NCBI GenBank assembly: GCA_018970165.1
Contig: JAGWWZ010000003.1
Coordinates: 1-57,992 of the forward strand
Length of the DNA: 57,992 bases
Direction: 5' to 3'
Origin: Planctomycetota bacterium
GTDB lineage: Bacteria > Planctomycetota > Planctomycetia > Pirellulales > Pirellulaceae
The position numbers and the translations under genes were made by a program. The notes beneath the pieces are model-generated. The model saw only the letters and a list, made by a program, of their open reading frames with translations. It was not told the origin of the DNA and did not search any database. Below are positions 16,707-26,651 of this stretch, piece after piece; positions within the stretch are counted from its first letter, which is position 1; the number at the start of each line of letters is the position of its first letter.

Positions 16707-18143
16707 TCAGACGCGAACATCGGCTGAGAGTTCGGTATCCGATTGGCCTTGCATGCTCTTTAACAGAAGCGGCGAGACAACTTCATCGAGAAACTCTCGG
16801 ACCTGTTCCGGTGCTCGGCCTACGTATTGCTCGGGAGCCAAGACGTCGGATACCGAGACGTTGGCAAACGCTGGATCATCAGCCAATCGCTCGAGCAGGT
16901 CGTTGGGCAACCCTTCCTGTTTGACACGATTGGCGGCTGCTTGGCTGTGAACCCGAATCACTTCGTGCAGATGTTGTCGGTCTCCCCCGGCAGCCACACC
17001 GGCCATCAGCAGCGACTCGGTCGCCATGAATGGCAACTCCTCGCGCAAATTCTTCTCGATGGTCTTGGGATAGACCACCAAGCCTTGCGTGACATTCTGC
17101 AGTAACACCAAACATGCGTCGATTGCGAGAAATGCTTGCGGGATGACCAATCGGCGATTGGCACTATCATCGAGAGTCCGTTCCATCCACTGAGTCGCCG
17201 CAGTCATCGACGGACTCGATTGCAAACTCATCACGAATCGAGCCAGAGAACAGATTCGCTCGCATCGCATCGGGTTCCGCTTGTAAGCCATCGCGGAAGA
17301 TCCAATCTGCTGTGCTTCGAAGGGTTCTTCGATTTCTTTTTTGTGGGCCAGGATCCGAAGATCGGTGGCTAGCTTGTGAACCGTGACCGCGATACCCGCC
17401 AAGGTGTCCAGCAGGAATGCATCGACTTTTCGCGAATAGGTTTGTCCGGTCACGGCATAGGACTCGCCGAATCCGATCTTGCGCGCTACACGGCGTTCCA
17501 ATTCGCGAACTCGCTCATGATCACCATTGAACAACTGCAGAAAACTGGCCTGCGTGCCTGTCGTACCCTTGGCACTTCGGGCTTTCAGGGATTGCAAGCG
17601 ATGCTCGACTTCGTGCGCGTCCAACACCAGGTCGTACATCCAAAGCGTCATCCGTTTCCCCACCGTGGTCGGCTGGGCAGGTTGTAAATGCGTGTAAGCC
17701 AAACAGGGCAGTTGGGCATGCCGACGCGCAAATTCCCCCATCGTTCTCAGACAGTTCAACAATCGCCGATGGACCATCCGAAGTGCGTCTCGCATCACCA
17801 TCAGGTCGGAGTTGTCGGTCACATAGCAACTGGTCGCACCCAAATGAATGATCCCGCGAGCGTCCGGACACTGATCGCCATAGGCATGCACCTGAGCCAT
17901 CACATCATGCCGCAGTTCCCGCTCATAGGCGTTGGCTACATCGAGATTCAAGTCGTTCCGAAATGCTTTCAATTGATCGATTTGGGAATCGGTGATCGGC
18001 AAACCGAGTTCCTGTTCCGTTTCGGCCAGGACGATCCATAGTTGGCGCCACAGCCGGATTCGGTGCTCGGTTGCGAAGAGTTGTGCCATTTCCCGAGACG
18101 CGTACCGGGAGATCAGGGGGTTGTCGTAAACAGGTTCGGACAT
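16707..18143 (-). CDS. purB: Adenylosuccinate lyase
   Basis: A 478-residue lyase of the fumarase/aspartase superfamily, acting twice in purine synthesis (SAICAR to AICAR, adenylosuccinate to AMP). The ATG at 18143 ([10 protein letters not shown]) is chosen; an in-frame ATG at 18215 would add 24 residues not typical of the family. [12 protein letters not shown] is the first conserved region, [11 protein letters not shown] the second, and [14 protein letters not shown] the superfamily signature loop. It is divergent from the hypothetical gene at 18199, sharing a 55-base promoter gap. Confidence 0.94.
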   Translation of the reverse strand: MSEPVYDNPLISRYASREMAQLFATEHRIRLWRQLWIVLAETEQELGLPITDSQIDQLKAFRNDLNLDVANAYERELRHDVMAQVHAYGDQCPDARGIIHLGATSCYVTDNSDLMVMRDALRMVHRRLLNCLRTMGEFARRHAQLPCLAYTHLQPAQPTTVGKRMTLWMYDLVLDAHEVEHRLQSLKARSAKGTTGTQASFLQLFNGDHERVRELERRVARKIGFGESYAVTGQTYSRKVDAFLLDTLAGIAVTVHKLATDLRILAHKKEIEEPFEAQQIGSSAMAYKRNPMRCERICSLARFVMSLQSSPSMTAATQWMERTLDDSANRRLVIPQAFLAIDACLVLLQNVTQGLVVYPKTIEKNLREELPFMATESLLMAGVAAGGDRQHLHEVIRVHSQAAANRVKQEGLPNDLLERLADDPAFANVSVSDVLAPEQYVGRAPEQVREFLDEVVSPLLLKSMQGQSDTELSADVRV

Positions 18144-18198
18144 CGATCGTTGAGGGAATGCTATTCCGCTGATAGGGAGGATTTTGTATGGATAAACG

Positions 18199-18732
18199 AT
18201 GCAAGAATATAGCATCCAACGAAGTCAACGTCGTTGCCAACAGACCGATCGACCATTCCTTCCGGGTGAATCTTATTACTCGGCCGTGATGGTTCGCAGT
18301 GGCGAGCTGCGCCGAATCGATCTGTGTGCGGATGCTTGGAACGGGCCTCCCGAGGGAGCGATTGGCTGGTGGCAGAGCCGGGCCCCCGAGGAACGCAGGA
18401 GCCCTGCAAAACCCGCTCCGACCCATGTCCTACTCTCCACGTTGGAAACACTCTTGATGGAAGGGACACAGCCTGTCTTGGCGACGATGCTAGCCCTCCT
18501 GCTGGTTCGTCGCCGAATCTTGAGTGAACCCGCCATGCCACTCTCCGAGGCTGCCAAGCCACTCCAGCTCCACGAGTCCGAATTCACTGAAGTCATTCCC
18601 GCCGAAAGCATGCTCCACTTGGTTCATGTCCCCACCGATCGGGAGTTCCACATCCCGCTATGCGAACCTCCGCTCGAAGACTGCGACACCTATCAAGATC
18701 AATTGACCCAGCTCCTGTTCTGCGAAGATTGA
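18199..18732 (+). CDS. Conserved hypothetical cytosolic protein
   Basis: A 177-residue soluble protein. The N-terminus [23 protein letters not shown] followed by RIDLCADAW and GWWQSRAP resembles a small protein family I have seen in planctomycetes and verrucomicrobia, where a Cys and TGRPF-like turn open the chain; no function is established to my knowledge. The C-terminal half has a hydrophobic helix ([15 protein letters not shown]) that looks buried rather than membrane-spanning, then an acidic end. The next gene starts 7 bases after its stop. Confidence 0.65.
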   Translation: MQEYSIQRSQRRCQQTDRPFLPGESYYSAVMVRSGELRRIDLCADAWNGPPEGAIGWWQSRAPEERRSPAKPAPTHVLLSTLETLLMEGTQPVLATMLALLLVRRRILSEPAMPLSEAAKPLQLHESEFTEVIPAESMLHLVHVPTDREFHIPLCEPPLEDCDTYQDQLTQLLFCED

Positions 18733-18739
18733 GGGGCCT

Positions 18740-19744
18740 GTGAAGAACGTAGATCCTGACCAGAACCCAAAGATTCATAACTACCCCATGGCCCGACAAA
18801 GCGTTGGGTGGCTTGCGATCCTGACGCTCTTTTTCGCGACCTCGGGTGCAACGTGTGTGCCCAAACGAAACATACCTGAATTCCAACCGAAACCCATTTT
18901 CACCAGCACGCCATCAGCCGATCAGATTCTCGAGGTCTTGAATCGCTCACGAAACATCCAATCGCTGCAGTCGAATTTCGTGACAGTGAATCCGAACAAG
19001 ATTCGAAACCTCGATGCAACATTGGTTTGGCAACGGGAAAGACGATTCCGCGTTTCGGGTGGGATTTCCCGAATGATGGGAAACAACTTCGATGTCGGCA
19101 GCAACGATGAATGGTTCTGGATGGCGGTCCGCGATGGGATGAATCCGCAGCTGTATGTCGCTCGCCACAGCGAGTTCGATGCCCAGGCCCAACGCCGCAT
19201 ACTCCCCGTTTCCCCCCTCTGGATCGTGGAAGCTCTGGGAGTGATCTCGGTCGATCCCCAGCAGTTGATGGGAGCCCCGATCGAACGACCCGATGGGATG
19301 ATGGAAATCAGTACTCTGGCTCCCTCTCCGACTGGAACCTATACCCGCACCGTCGTCGTCGATCCCAAGTTCGGTTACACGCGCCAATTGGTTTTACGAG
19401 ATCCATCGGGACGCTTGGTGGCGACCGCGAATCAACTTGATCACGAGTACTATCCCTCGATTGGGATGTCCCTTCCGCATCGCGTGGTGATCCAACTGGT
19501 TCCGGCGCTGGACCCCCCGACCGAGATCGACATCACTGTCGGCAAGTATGCCGTCAATTCCCTCGATCCCAATCAAGTTACGGGCTACGATCTTCCTCAC
19601 AGCGCTGGTTATCAGATCATTAACTTGGTTCAGTACAGTCAAGGGTTGCCGCAAGCCGTCACACCGGTTCAGGTCGCTCCCGGTAACACTCCGCCGAATA
19701 CCGCTTATCGCGGCGTTCCTTGGGAAGGTCCGCTGTTTCGCTAG
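18740..19744 (+). CDS. Exported LolA/LppX-like hypothetical protein
   Basis: Up to 334 residues from a GTG at 18740; an ATG at 18788 would start directly at the signal peptide (MARQSVGWLAILTLFFATSGATC). A Cys at the end of the hydrophobic core could be a lipoprotein site but the lipobox is poor. The mature chain begins with PSADQILEVLNRSRNIQSLQSNF, followed by alternating strands (ATLVWQRERRFRVSG, TYTRTVVVDPKFGYTRQLVLRD), which resembles the LolA-like half-barrel fold that binds lipids or lipoproteins. This is a fold-level guess. It follows the hypothetical gene closely and is likely cotranscribed. Confidence 0.6.
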   Translation: MKNVDPDQNPKIHNYPMARQSVGWLAILTLFFATSGATCVPKRNIPEFQPKPIFTSTPSADQILEVLNRSRNIQSLQSNFVTVNPNKIRNLDATLVWQRERRFRVSGGISRMMGNNFDVGSNDEWFWMAVRDGMNPQLYVARHSEFDAQAQRRILPVSPLWIVEALGVISVDPQQLMGAPIERPDGMMEISTLAPSPTGTYTRTVVVDPKFGYTRQLVLRDPSGRLVATANQLDHEYYPSIGMSLPHRVVIQLVPALDPPTEIDITVGKYAVNSLDPNQVTGYDLPHSAGYQIINLVQYSQGLPQAVTPVQVAPGNTPPNTAYRGVPWEGPLFR

Positions 19745-19919
19745 ATCTCGGTTTTGAATGCATTTCGATCGATGTTGATTTTAGATGCCGTACCCGAGTA
19801 CAGTCTCGGACAAAGTGTCGAAGCCAACGAAGCAATCGAAGTGAACGCGCGACGAAACATGCGTGTGCATCGATCTGCTCCGGGCTCGATGAGAAAGATT
19901 CCATCATTTGGACCGATCC

Positions 19920-21584
19920 ATGTTTGCGCGCTGGACCATTCGCAAGAAGCTGCAGATGACGATGATCGTCTTAGGGATGGTCATTGCCGTGCTGGGTTAC
20001 AGTAGCTTTCGCGGTGTCTATGCCTACAAAGAGCTAGCCGCTTCATTGAGCGTTCGAGCAGCCGAAATTCCGGTCACTTCGGAGTTAACCCGCGCCATCG
20101 ATGAACTCCGGATCGACTTCGAGAATCAACCGTTACCGACTCAGGAATTGTTCCAGATATCGGCGGGTACGACGAGCGATCCCTCGCAGGATAATTTCCT
20201 GAAACATGTTCAACGAGTGCGGGAAGTTCTCGCTGGCTACAAATCCCGGCTTGAGAACACTCATGCGGCCGAGCAATTTCTATCCGATCGGAGCGAGGAG
20301 TTAGGACAGGCATCGCAGATCAGTCAGTTGCTCAACGAAGTCTCGTGGCGCTGGCAACAGAATGAAGATACGTTTCATCCCAAGGCGAGATCGGAACAGT
20401 TGCAGGACTTGCGTGAATTATCGGATCTGGCCCATCAACTCCCGATCCTTCTGACCAATCGGATGGTCAGCTTTCGTGACGAAGTCCGCATGCGTTATCG
20501 CACATGGATCGTGATGACCTGGAGCAGCGCTTTATTGTCTGGCATCCTGCTGGTCGGTTTGATCATCTATGCAAGGATTTCCGTGGTCCGACCGTTCAAG
20601 GAGTTACTCGAAGGCGCTCGCCGAGTCGCCGACGGCGATTTCCACGTTCAGATTCCCGCTTCGCAATCGGACGAAATCGCCGAGTTGGCTCGGGCCATCA
20701 ACCACGGAGTTCAGAGCTTTCTAGCGATCGAACGCGATCTTGAGGAGCAAGTCCGTCAGCGATCCGAAGAAGTGATTCGCAACGAGCAGTTGGCCAGTGT
20801 TGGATTTTTGGCAGCCGGAGTGGCCCACGAGATCAACAATCCGCTTGCTTCCATCGCGTGGAGTGCCGAGGCTCTCGAGGCCAGATTGCACATGATCCTC
20901 CATCCATCGGCGAACGATTCCTCGGATTCCACCTCCGCATCGGAAGATACCGTCTCGGCAGGTATTGATGTCGGGACATTGAGAACCTATCTGCGACGAA
21001 TCCAGGACGAAGCGTTTCGTTGCAAGGGGATCACGGAGCGGCTCCTCGATTTTTCGCGACTAGGAAACATTCAGCAGCGGCAATCGATCAACATGTCAGA
21101 GATCGTTTCCGATGTAGTCGACATGGTCAGGCATTTGAGTGCCTATCGGCGTCAGAGAATCGAGTTTCGAGTCCCTTCCGAACCGATGATCGCCTGGGCC
21201 AGTCCGCAGGAGATGAAACAGGTCGTACTCAACTTGTTGACCAATGCGCTCGAATCACTCGACCCGGAATCGGGGGATGGGTGTGTGAAAATCGCCCTGC
21301 ACCCGCACCCTAACGGAGTCCGACTAACGATCGAGGACAATGGCTGCGGCATGAGCGAAGAAGTGCTCAAGCGCCTTTTCGTGCCATTCTTTACTCAACG
21401 CCGCGATGGCCGCGGGACCGGACTGGGCCTCTCGATCACCAATCGCATCATCACCGATCATGGCGGTCGGATCACTCCTCGCAGCGATGGACCTGGAAAG
21501 GGTTCATCCTTCGAAGTCACATTACCTTCCCAACCATCCAATAACGCATCGTATGACAACCACCAAAAGCTCACCGCAGCATGA
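19920..21584 (+). CDS. Membrane sensor histidine kinase (NtrB/ZraS-like)
   Basis: About 554 residues. A transmembrane segment (residues about 10-25), a periplasmic helical sensor region to about 190, a second transmembrane segment (SALLSGILLVGLIIYARI) and a HAMP domain (VVRPFKELLEGARRVADGDF) lead to the kinase core. The phosphoacceptor is His303 in GVAHEINNPLASI. The N box is NLLTNALES, G1 is DNGCGM and G2 is GRGTGLGLSI. The ATG at 19920 is used; a TTG at 19908 has a GAGAAAG site at better spacing and is an alternative. The gene overlaps the response regulator by 32 bases, so the two form a pair. Confidence 0.9.
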   Translation: MFARWTIRKKLQMTMIVLGMVIAVLGYSSFRGVYAYKELAASLSVRAAEIPVTSELTRAIDELRIDFENQPLPTQELFQISAGTTSDPSQDNFLKHVQRVREVLAGYKSRLENTHAAEQFLSDRSEELGQASQISQLLNEVSWRWQQNEDTFHPKARSEQLQDLRELSDLAHQLPILLTNRMVSFRDEVRMRYRTWIVMTWSSALLSGILLVGLIIYARISVVRPFKELLEGARRVADGDFHVQIPASQSDEIAELARAINHGVQSFLAIERDLEEQVRQRSEEVIRNEQLASVGFLAAGVAHEINNPLASIAWSAEALEARLHMILHPSANDSSDSTSASEDTVSAGIDVGTLRTYLRRIQDEAFRCKGITERLLDFSRLGNIQQRQSINMSEIVSDVVDMVRHLSAYRRQRIEFRVPSEPMIAWASPQEMKQVVLNLLTNALESLDPESGDGCVKIALHPHPNGVRLTIEDNGCGMSEEVLKRLFVPFFTQRRDGRGTGLGLSITNRIITDHGGRITPRSDGPGKGSSFEVTLPSQPSNNASYDNHQKLTAA

Positions 21585-22971
21585 ACCATTATCCATTCTG
21601 TTTGCCGACGATGAGGTATCGTTGCAGGAATTGATGCGGATCGAATTACCGCTTCTGGGATATCGTGTCACCGTATGCCCCGATGGTTACACCGCAATCG
21701 CTGCACTCGAACGGGAATCCTTCGACTGTTTGATCGTCGACCTCGATATGCCGGGCATGAACGGTATTCAAGTCATCGAACGGGCTCTGACGTTATCGCC
21801 CTCTACAGAGGCGATTGTCCTGACGGGTAAGCAGTCGTTGGAGTCGGCAATCGCGGCCCTTCGATTCGGGGTGGTCGATTACTTGAGCAAGCCATGCCGA
21901 CTATCGGACCTTCATTCGCTTCTCGGCCGCGTTGCCCAGCGTCGATCGCTCAAACGCAAAACGGCGAGCATGGAACGCGCGGAACGCAGCAAGGAACCCA
22001 AGGCACCCCAACTGGTCGGGGCCTCCCAGCCCATGAAAATGGTCGCCAAACTGATTGCTAAGGTCGCTCCGACACAAAGCACCGTTTTGATCCGAGGCGA
22101 AACGGGATGCGGCAAAGAACTCGTTGCCCGTTCGGTGCACGAGCAGAGCCTTCGTCGCAATCAACCTTTCATCGCGATCAACTGCGGTGCCCTTCCAGAG
22201 CACCTGATCGAAAGCGAACTGTTCGGTCACAAGAAAGGTGCCTTCACCGGTGCCGATATGCAACGCAATGGACTGTTCGAAGTTGCCAACGGCGGCACGA
22301 TATTCCTCGATGAAATCGGCGAATTGCCCCTCGCGATGCAAGCCAAACTGCTTCGCGTTTTGGAGAGTGGCGATATTCGCCGCGTTGGTGACAACGAAAC
22401 GCTTCGAGTCGATACGCGAGTCATCTGCGCGACGCACCGCGACTTGGAAGCCATGGTCGAGGGTGGTCGTTTCCGTGAAGACCTTCTGTTCCGAATCAAC
22501 ACATTTGAGATTCATGTCCCCCCGCTTCGAGAACGGCTCGAGGATGTCATGCCACTGGCCCGCCACATGTACCTTCGGCATCGGCCAGAGCATTCGCAGA
22601 TCCAAACACTCTTCTCCGAAGAAACCGTTGCGGCCTTGATGCAACACCCTTGGCCCGGCAACGTCCGCGAACTGGCGAATGTGATTGAGCATGCAACCAT
22701 ACTGTGCGAACATCCGCCGATCCTGCCCGACCATCTGCCTCGCCATTTCGTCGATCGTCGGCTCCGCAAAGAAGTTCGATCCGGCAGCAGCCCGGCTCCT
22801 CTGGTATCGACCCCCATGAGCCTTCGGGAATTGGAGGTTCTGGCCGTTCAGGAAGCGGTGAATCGACACAACGGCAACAAGCCAGCAGCCGCCGAGGAAT
22901 TGGGGATCAGTCTCAAAACCCTCTACAATAAACTCAACCAGTCCGATCCGGCCAACAAAAAAGCAGCGTAG
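21553..22971 (+). CDS. NtrC-family sigma-54-dependent response regulator
   Basis: A 472-residue protein with three domains. The receiver (about 1-125) has the acidic pair in LFADDE and the phosphoacceptor Asp63 in VDLDMPGMNG. The AAA+ domain (about 155-390) has Walker A GETGCGKE, the sigma-54 contact loop GAFTGAD and Walker B IFLDEIGEL. The C-terminus is a Fis-type helix-turn-helix (NKPAAAEELGISLKTLYNKL). The ATG at 21553 (MTTTKSSPQHEPL) is chosen; the longer frame is only noncoding read of the kinase gene. It should activate sigma-54 promoters when phosphorylated by the preceding kinase; no matching promoter was found in the window. Confidence 0.93.
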   Translation: MTTTKSSPQHEPLSILFADDEVSLQELMRIELPLLGYRVTVCPDGYTAIAALERESFDCLIVDLDMPGMNGIQVIERALTLSPSTEAIVLTGKQSLESAIAALRFGVVDYLSKPCRLSDLHSLLGRVAQRRSLKRKTASMERAERSKEPKAPQLVGASQPMKMVAKLIAKVAPTQSTVLIRGETGCGKELVARSVHEQSLRRNQPFIAINCGALPEHLIESELFGHKKGAFTGADMQRNGLFEVANGGTIFLDEIGELPLAMQAKLLRVLESGDIRRVGDNETLRVDTRVICATHRDLEAMVEGGRFREDLLFRINTFEIHVPPLRERLEDVMPLARHMYLRHRPEHSQIQTLFSEETVAALMQHPWPGNVRELANVIEHATILCEHPPILPDHLPRHFVDRRLRKEVRSGSSPAPLVSTPMSLRELEVLAVQEAVNRHNGNKPAAAEELGISLKTLYNKLNQSDPANKKAA

Positions 22972-23096
22972 GGAAATCAGCCATCCCACGAGGGAAGTTT
23001 AGGAATATACTATTTCCTTCCCATTGGGCTTCATCGACCCAACGGAACACATCGATCCTTTCCCTTCGATCCTCGACCAACGATTGGAGTTTCCTT

Positions 23097-23945
23097 ATGA
23101 AGTACGGGATGAATCTGCTCCTCTGGACCGGCGAACTTAACGACGGCTTGATGCCGATCTTGGAAAAACTCAAGAGCTTTGGTTTCGACGGGGTCGAAAT
23201 CCCGATCTTCAATACAGAACTCGATTACGCGGCATGGGGCAAGCGTCTCGATGCAATCGGCCTGGAGCGAACCGCTGTAACGGTTCGAAACGTCGATGAT
23301 AATCCGATCAGCCCAGACGCTGCCGTGCGACGCAAAGGGATCGAAGGGAACAAACGAATGCTCGACTGCTGCGCTGCCGCAGGTGTGCAGACCGTGGTCG
23401 GTCCCTACCATTCGGCTCTCGGCCACTTCACCGGCAGCGGACGAACCAACGACGAATGGAAATGGGGTATCGACTCCATGCGCGAAACAGCTGAGTATGC
23501 TGGTAAGGTCGGCGTGCTGTTGGGGATTGAACCCTTAAACCGATTCGAAGTCTACTTCCTCAACGCCCAGGCCGATGCCGCCGAGTTCTGTCGGCAAGTC
23601 GGCCACCCCTCCTGCCGCATGATGTACGACACCTTCCATAGCAATATCGAAGAGAAGAGTATTCGCAAAGCGATCCACGACATCCAGGACATGGTCTGCC
23701 ATATCCACATCAGCGAGAACGACCGAAGCACTCCCGGCGCAGGCAACGTCCGATGGGACGAAAACTTCGATGCCATTCAGGAAATCGGATACGACGGTTG
23801 GCTGGTCATCGAAGCCTTCGGCCTCGCTCTCCCTGAACTCGCGGCTGCCACCAAAATCTGGCGCCGCATGTTCGATAATGAACTCACGCTCGCTCAAGAA
23901 GGACTGGCATTCATGAAGTCTCAAGTCGAAAAGCGACGCAAATAG
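23097..23945 (+). CDS. Sugar 3-epimerase / isomerase (D-tagatose 3-epimerase family)
   Basis: A 282-residue TIM-barrel enzyme. The four residues that hold the Mn ion in D-tagatose/D-psicose 3-epimerases are all present at constant spacing: Glu145 (GIEPLNRFE), Asp178 (MYDTFH), His204 (HIHISENDR) and Glu239 (VIEAFG). This predicts epimerisation of a keto-sugar or a close derivative. Exact sugar unknown. It follows the two-component pair by 125 bases and is in the same direction as the peptidase gene 19 bases downstream. Confidence 0.9.
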   Translation: MKYGMNLLLWTGELNDGLMPILEKLKSFGFDGVEIPIFNTELDYAAWGKRLDAIGLERTAVTVRNVDDNPISPDAAVRRKGIEGNKRMLDCCAAAGVQTVVGPYHSALGHFTGSGRTNDEWKWGIDSMRETAEYAGKVGVLLGIEPLNRFEVYFLNAQADAAEFCRQVGHPSCRMMYDTFHSNIEEKSIRKAIHDIQDMVCHIHISENDRSTPGAGNVRWDENFDAIQEIGYDGWLVIEAFGLALPELAAATKIWRRMFDNELTLAQEGLAFMKSQVEKRRK

Positions 23946-23964
23946 GCTGATACCAAGAGGGCTT

Positions 23965-25716
23965 ATGGTGCGCAGCGGTCTCCACTCGAGAGCAAGAACG
24001 ATATGCATCGCGATCGGTGCGACTCTCGGATCGTTGACCGGTGTGTCGGCACAGCAACCTACTTCGAATCGAATAACGGCCGAGACATCGCCGCACGCTT
24101 CGGTCATCGTAGTTCGGCCTTCACGATGGCAGTCGGCACTCGAACGCTGGACTGAGTATCGCAGCCGTGAATATCGGATCATCGAAATCGACTCGCAGAG
24201 TACCGCTGAACAGCAAGTGCAAGCCATCCGCAAAGCAGCCAAAGGGTGCAACCCACCTGCCGTCGCGATCCTGTTATGTGGCGATGTAACCAGAGAAGTC
24301 GATGCGAGTGAACCCGGTCGCAACAATGCAGCTTTCCCAAGAAAAGCAACACGTCGCCTTGAAGTCTTGACCCCCTGCATCGTCCTCGACACGACCGTAC
24401 GTCTAGGTCCGACGACGACACCCTCCCTTTGCACCGATGCGGGCTTCGGCGATCTCGACGGCGATGGCTGTCCCGATCTTGCCGTCGGACGACTCCCCGC
24501 AAAGACCCCTGCCGAACTCGAACGGATGCTCGAACGCAGTATCCTCTACGAGTCGGTGGCGCCGGGACCATGGAACGATACCGTCCATGTCACTGCTGGC
24601 GTCGGAGGCTTCGGAGTCTTGGCGGATGCAGCCATCGAGACCGTCACACGACGATTCCTGACCGAAGGGGTCCCCGATCATTTTCGATTGCAGATGACGT
24701 ATGCAAGCTGCACCAGCACCTATTGCCCCAGCCCCCTCAAGCTGCGCGACTCGTACATCGAACGAATCAACGGCGGCGGATTGTTTTGGGTCTATATCGG
24801 TCACGGATCGGTCACCCATTTGGATTACATGCAGGCTGGGAATGCATGGCTGCCGATCGGCGAAGCGGATGATGCAGGACGATTCCGAATACGCTCTCGG
24901 CCACCCATCGCTATCATGCTCGCATGCTATACCGGTGCCTACGATGCAAACGTCGATTCCTTTTCCGAGCGACTGCTCGCTCAGGAATCTGGACCTGTAG
25001 CAGTGATTGCTGGCTCTCGAGTTACGATGCCCTACGGCCTGAGCCAACTGGCCAGCGAAATGATCAACGGTTGCTTTCGCGACCGCATCCCAACGCTAGG
25101 GGCAATCGTACTTCAAGCGAAACAAAAAATTTGGATCGATGATGAAGTTACCGATCCACAATCTTCGGATACCGAATCACAACAGAATTCATCGCGCATC
25201 GATATTCGACAGCGGTACCGCCGTATCGTCACCGATATGGCCACTGCACTCAATCCAGGAAACCATGATCTTTTAGCGGAGCGCCGCGAACATGTTCGCT
25301 TGATGAATCTGCTCGGCGATCCACTACTGAAACTTCCCTATCCAGACATCATTGAAATCGAGGCGGCTGAGACCTTGGAACCCGGATCGACCGTACCGAT
25401 TCGCGGTACGACTCCCATCGGCGGCAGGCTGATCGTCGAACTCGCACTGGTCAGGGACCGGCTTCCCGAGGGAGTGGTTCCGTTATCGAATTATGACGGA
25501 AGCCCGGCACAACTCGAACAGATGCAGACCACCTATGACACAGCCAACGATCTGCGCGTCGCTCGTTTTGAACAAGTCGTTGCGCCGGGGGAGTTCGAGA
25601 TGCAAGTCGCAGTCCCAGACGATCTGAAGGGTCGCTGCGTGATCTCTGCCTACGTTTATGGCGATGATCGCTGGGCGGTCGGCTCAGGACGCGTTGCGGT
25701 GCGAAAGCCCAAATGA
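23965..25716 (+). CDS. Secreted gingipain-like cysteine peptidase (C25 family)
   Basis: A 583-residue exported protein (signal peptide with hydrophobic core about 14-27, cleavage near VSA). Residues 45-395 resemble the C25 caspase-like fold: LCTDAGFGDLDGDGCPDLAVGRLPA at 155-179 is the calcium-binding and GRLP region, VYIGHGS gives the catalytic His280, and LACYTG gives the nucleophile Cys321. A C-terminal beta domain (about 455-580) matches the Ig-like domain position of gingipains. No Bacteroidetes-type sorting tail is seen. A good ribosome-binding site (AGAGGG) precedes the ATG. The stop overlaps the RNA methyltransferase start by 4 bases. Confidence 0.82.
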   Translation: MVRSGLHSRARTICIAIGATLGSLTGVSAQQPTSNRITAETSPHASVIVVRPSRWQSALERWTEYRSREYRIIEIDSQSTAEQQVQAIRKAAKGCNPPAVAILLCGDVTREVDASEPGRNNAAFPRKATRRLEVLTPCIVLDTTVRLGPTTTPSLCTDAGFGDLDGDGCPDLAVGRLPAKTPAELERMLERSILYESVAPGPWNDTVHVTAGVGGFGVLADAAIETVTRRFLTEGVPDHFRLQMTYASCTSTYCPSPLKLRDSYIERINGGGLFWVYIGHGSVTHLDYMQAGNAWLPIGEADDAGRFRIRSRPPIAIMLACYTGAYDANVDSFSERLLAQESGPVAVIAGSRVTMPYGLSQLASEMINGCFRDRIPTLGAIVLQAKQKIWIDDEVTDPQSSDTESQQNSSRIDIRQRYRRIVTDMATALNPGNHDLLAERREHVRLMNLLGDPLLKLPYPDIIEIEAAETLEPGSTVPIRGTTPIGGRLIVELALVRDRLPEGVVPLSNYDGSPAQLEQMQTTYDTANDLRVARFEQVVAPGEFEMQVAVPDDLKGRCVISAYVYGDDRWAVGSGRVAVRKPK

Positions 25717-26576
25717 CGATTCATCGGATTGCATCGTTAGAGGATCGAAGGCTCGATCCCTATCGCCATCTGAGGACCAGCAACCTCACACGCTTCAGCG
25801 GACGATTCATCGCGGAGAGCCGACCTCTCGTGCAGCGACTTCTTGCCAGTCCACTCGCTGTCGAGTCGGTGTTGATCGATGAAAGGTTTCTTGAGGAAGC
25901 GATGTCCTGGGTGCCTGAGACTGTCTCGGTTTTGGTAGTTCCCAGCGATGCGATCGCGGAGCTGGTCGGCTTCCATTTTCATCGTGGTTACCTCGCCTGC
26001 GGTATCCGGCCAGCCAAGCGAACATGGCCAGAGCCCGAAACCGGCTCCGAAGCTCCCCACGCCGAATGCCATAATTCCTGGACAGGCGCCTATTTGATCG
26101 GTGTTCAAGACCCGGAAAACATGGGGTCCATTCTCCGATCATGTGCCGCGTTTGGAATCCAGGATGTGTTGATCGGTCCTGAGTGCGTCGATCCATTCGC
26201 GCGGCGTGTATTGCGCGTTTCGATGGGTAACGCCTTCAAGATCCATCTGTTTGATGCCCCTGACCCAATCCCGATCCTTGATACGATGCATGCGATGAAC
26301 ACGGAGACTGTCGCTGCATGTCTGCGCGATGACAGCGTGGAGTTGATTCAGTGGCAGCGGCAAAATCGCGTCGCAGTGTTGCTCGGCAACGAAGCTCACG
26401 GATTGCCTGCAGACATCCTCGACTCGGTGAGCCAACGGGTGAAGATCAGTATGGAATTGGGAACTGACTCACTGAATGTGAGCGTTGCAGCGGGTATCTT
26501 TTTGCATCGAGCTCGACCCAATCAGGACATACGCCCTTCCGCCGCAACAACCACGAAGAACAATTATTCGTCATAG
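25713..26576 (+). CDS. SpoU/TrmH-family RNA 2-prime-O-methyltransferase
   Basis: A 287-residue protein. Residues about 1-110 are a variable substrate-binding domain. The SPOUT knot follows with motif 1 GVQDPENMGSILRSCAAFG, motif 2 LLGNEAHGLP and motif 3 DSLNVSVAAGIFLH. It methylates a ribose in tRNA or rRNA using S-adenosylmethionine; the target is not evident. Its ATG overlaps the C25 peptidase stop (ATGA), so the exported peptidase and this cytosolic enzyme are translationally coupled, probably for layout rather than function. Confidence 0.87.
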   Translation: MTIHRIASLEDRRLDPYRHLRTSNLTRFSGRFIAESRPLVQRLLASPLAVESVLIDERFLEEAMSWVPETVSVLVVPSDAIAELVGFHFHRGYLACGIRPAKRTWPEPETGSEAPHAECHNSWTGAYLIGVQDPENMGSILRSCAAFGIQDVLIGPECVDPFARRVLRVSMGNAFKIHLFDAPDPIPILDTMHAMNTETVAACLRDDSVELIQWQRQNRVAVLLGNEAHGLPADILDSVSQRVKISMELGTDSLNVSVAAGIFLHRARPNQDIRPSAATTTKNNYSS

Positions 26577-26604
26577 AAGAAAAGCATGCGCCGTTCTTCG
26601 TGGT
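26550..26604. repeat. 12-bp perfect inverted repeat at the convergent end of two transcription units
   Basis: ACCACGAAGAAC at 26550-26561, inside the last codons of the methyltransferase gene, is exactly repeated inverted as GTTCTTCGTGGT at 26593-26604. The 31-base loop contains no T run and none follows, so this is not a classic intrinsic terminator, but it lies between two convergent genes and may be a bidirectional transcript-end structure. Confidence 0.7.
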
Positions 26605-26651
26605 CTTGATGAGCACTTTCCTTCCGCGTTTAAGGCTCGCGGATAGAAAAT

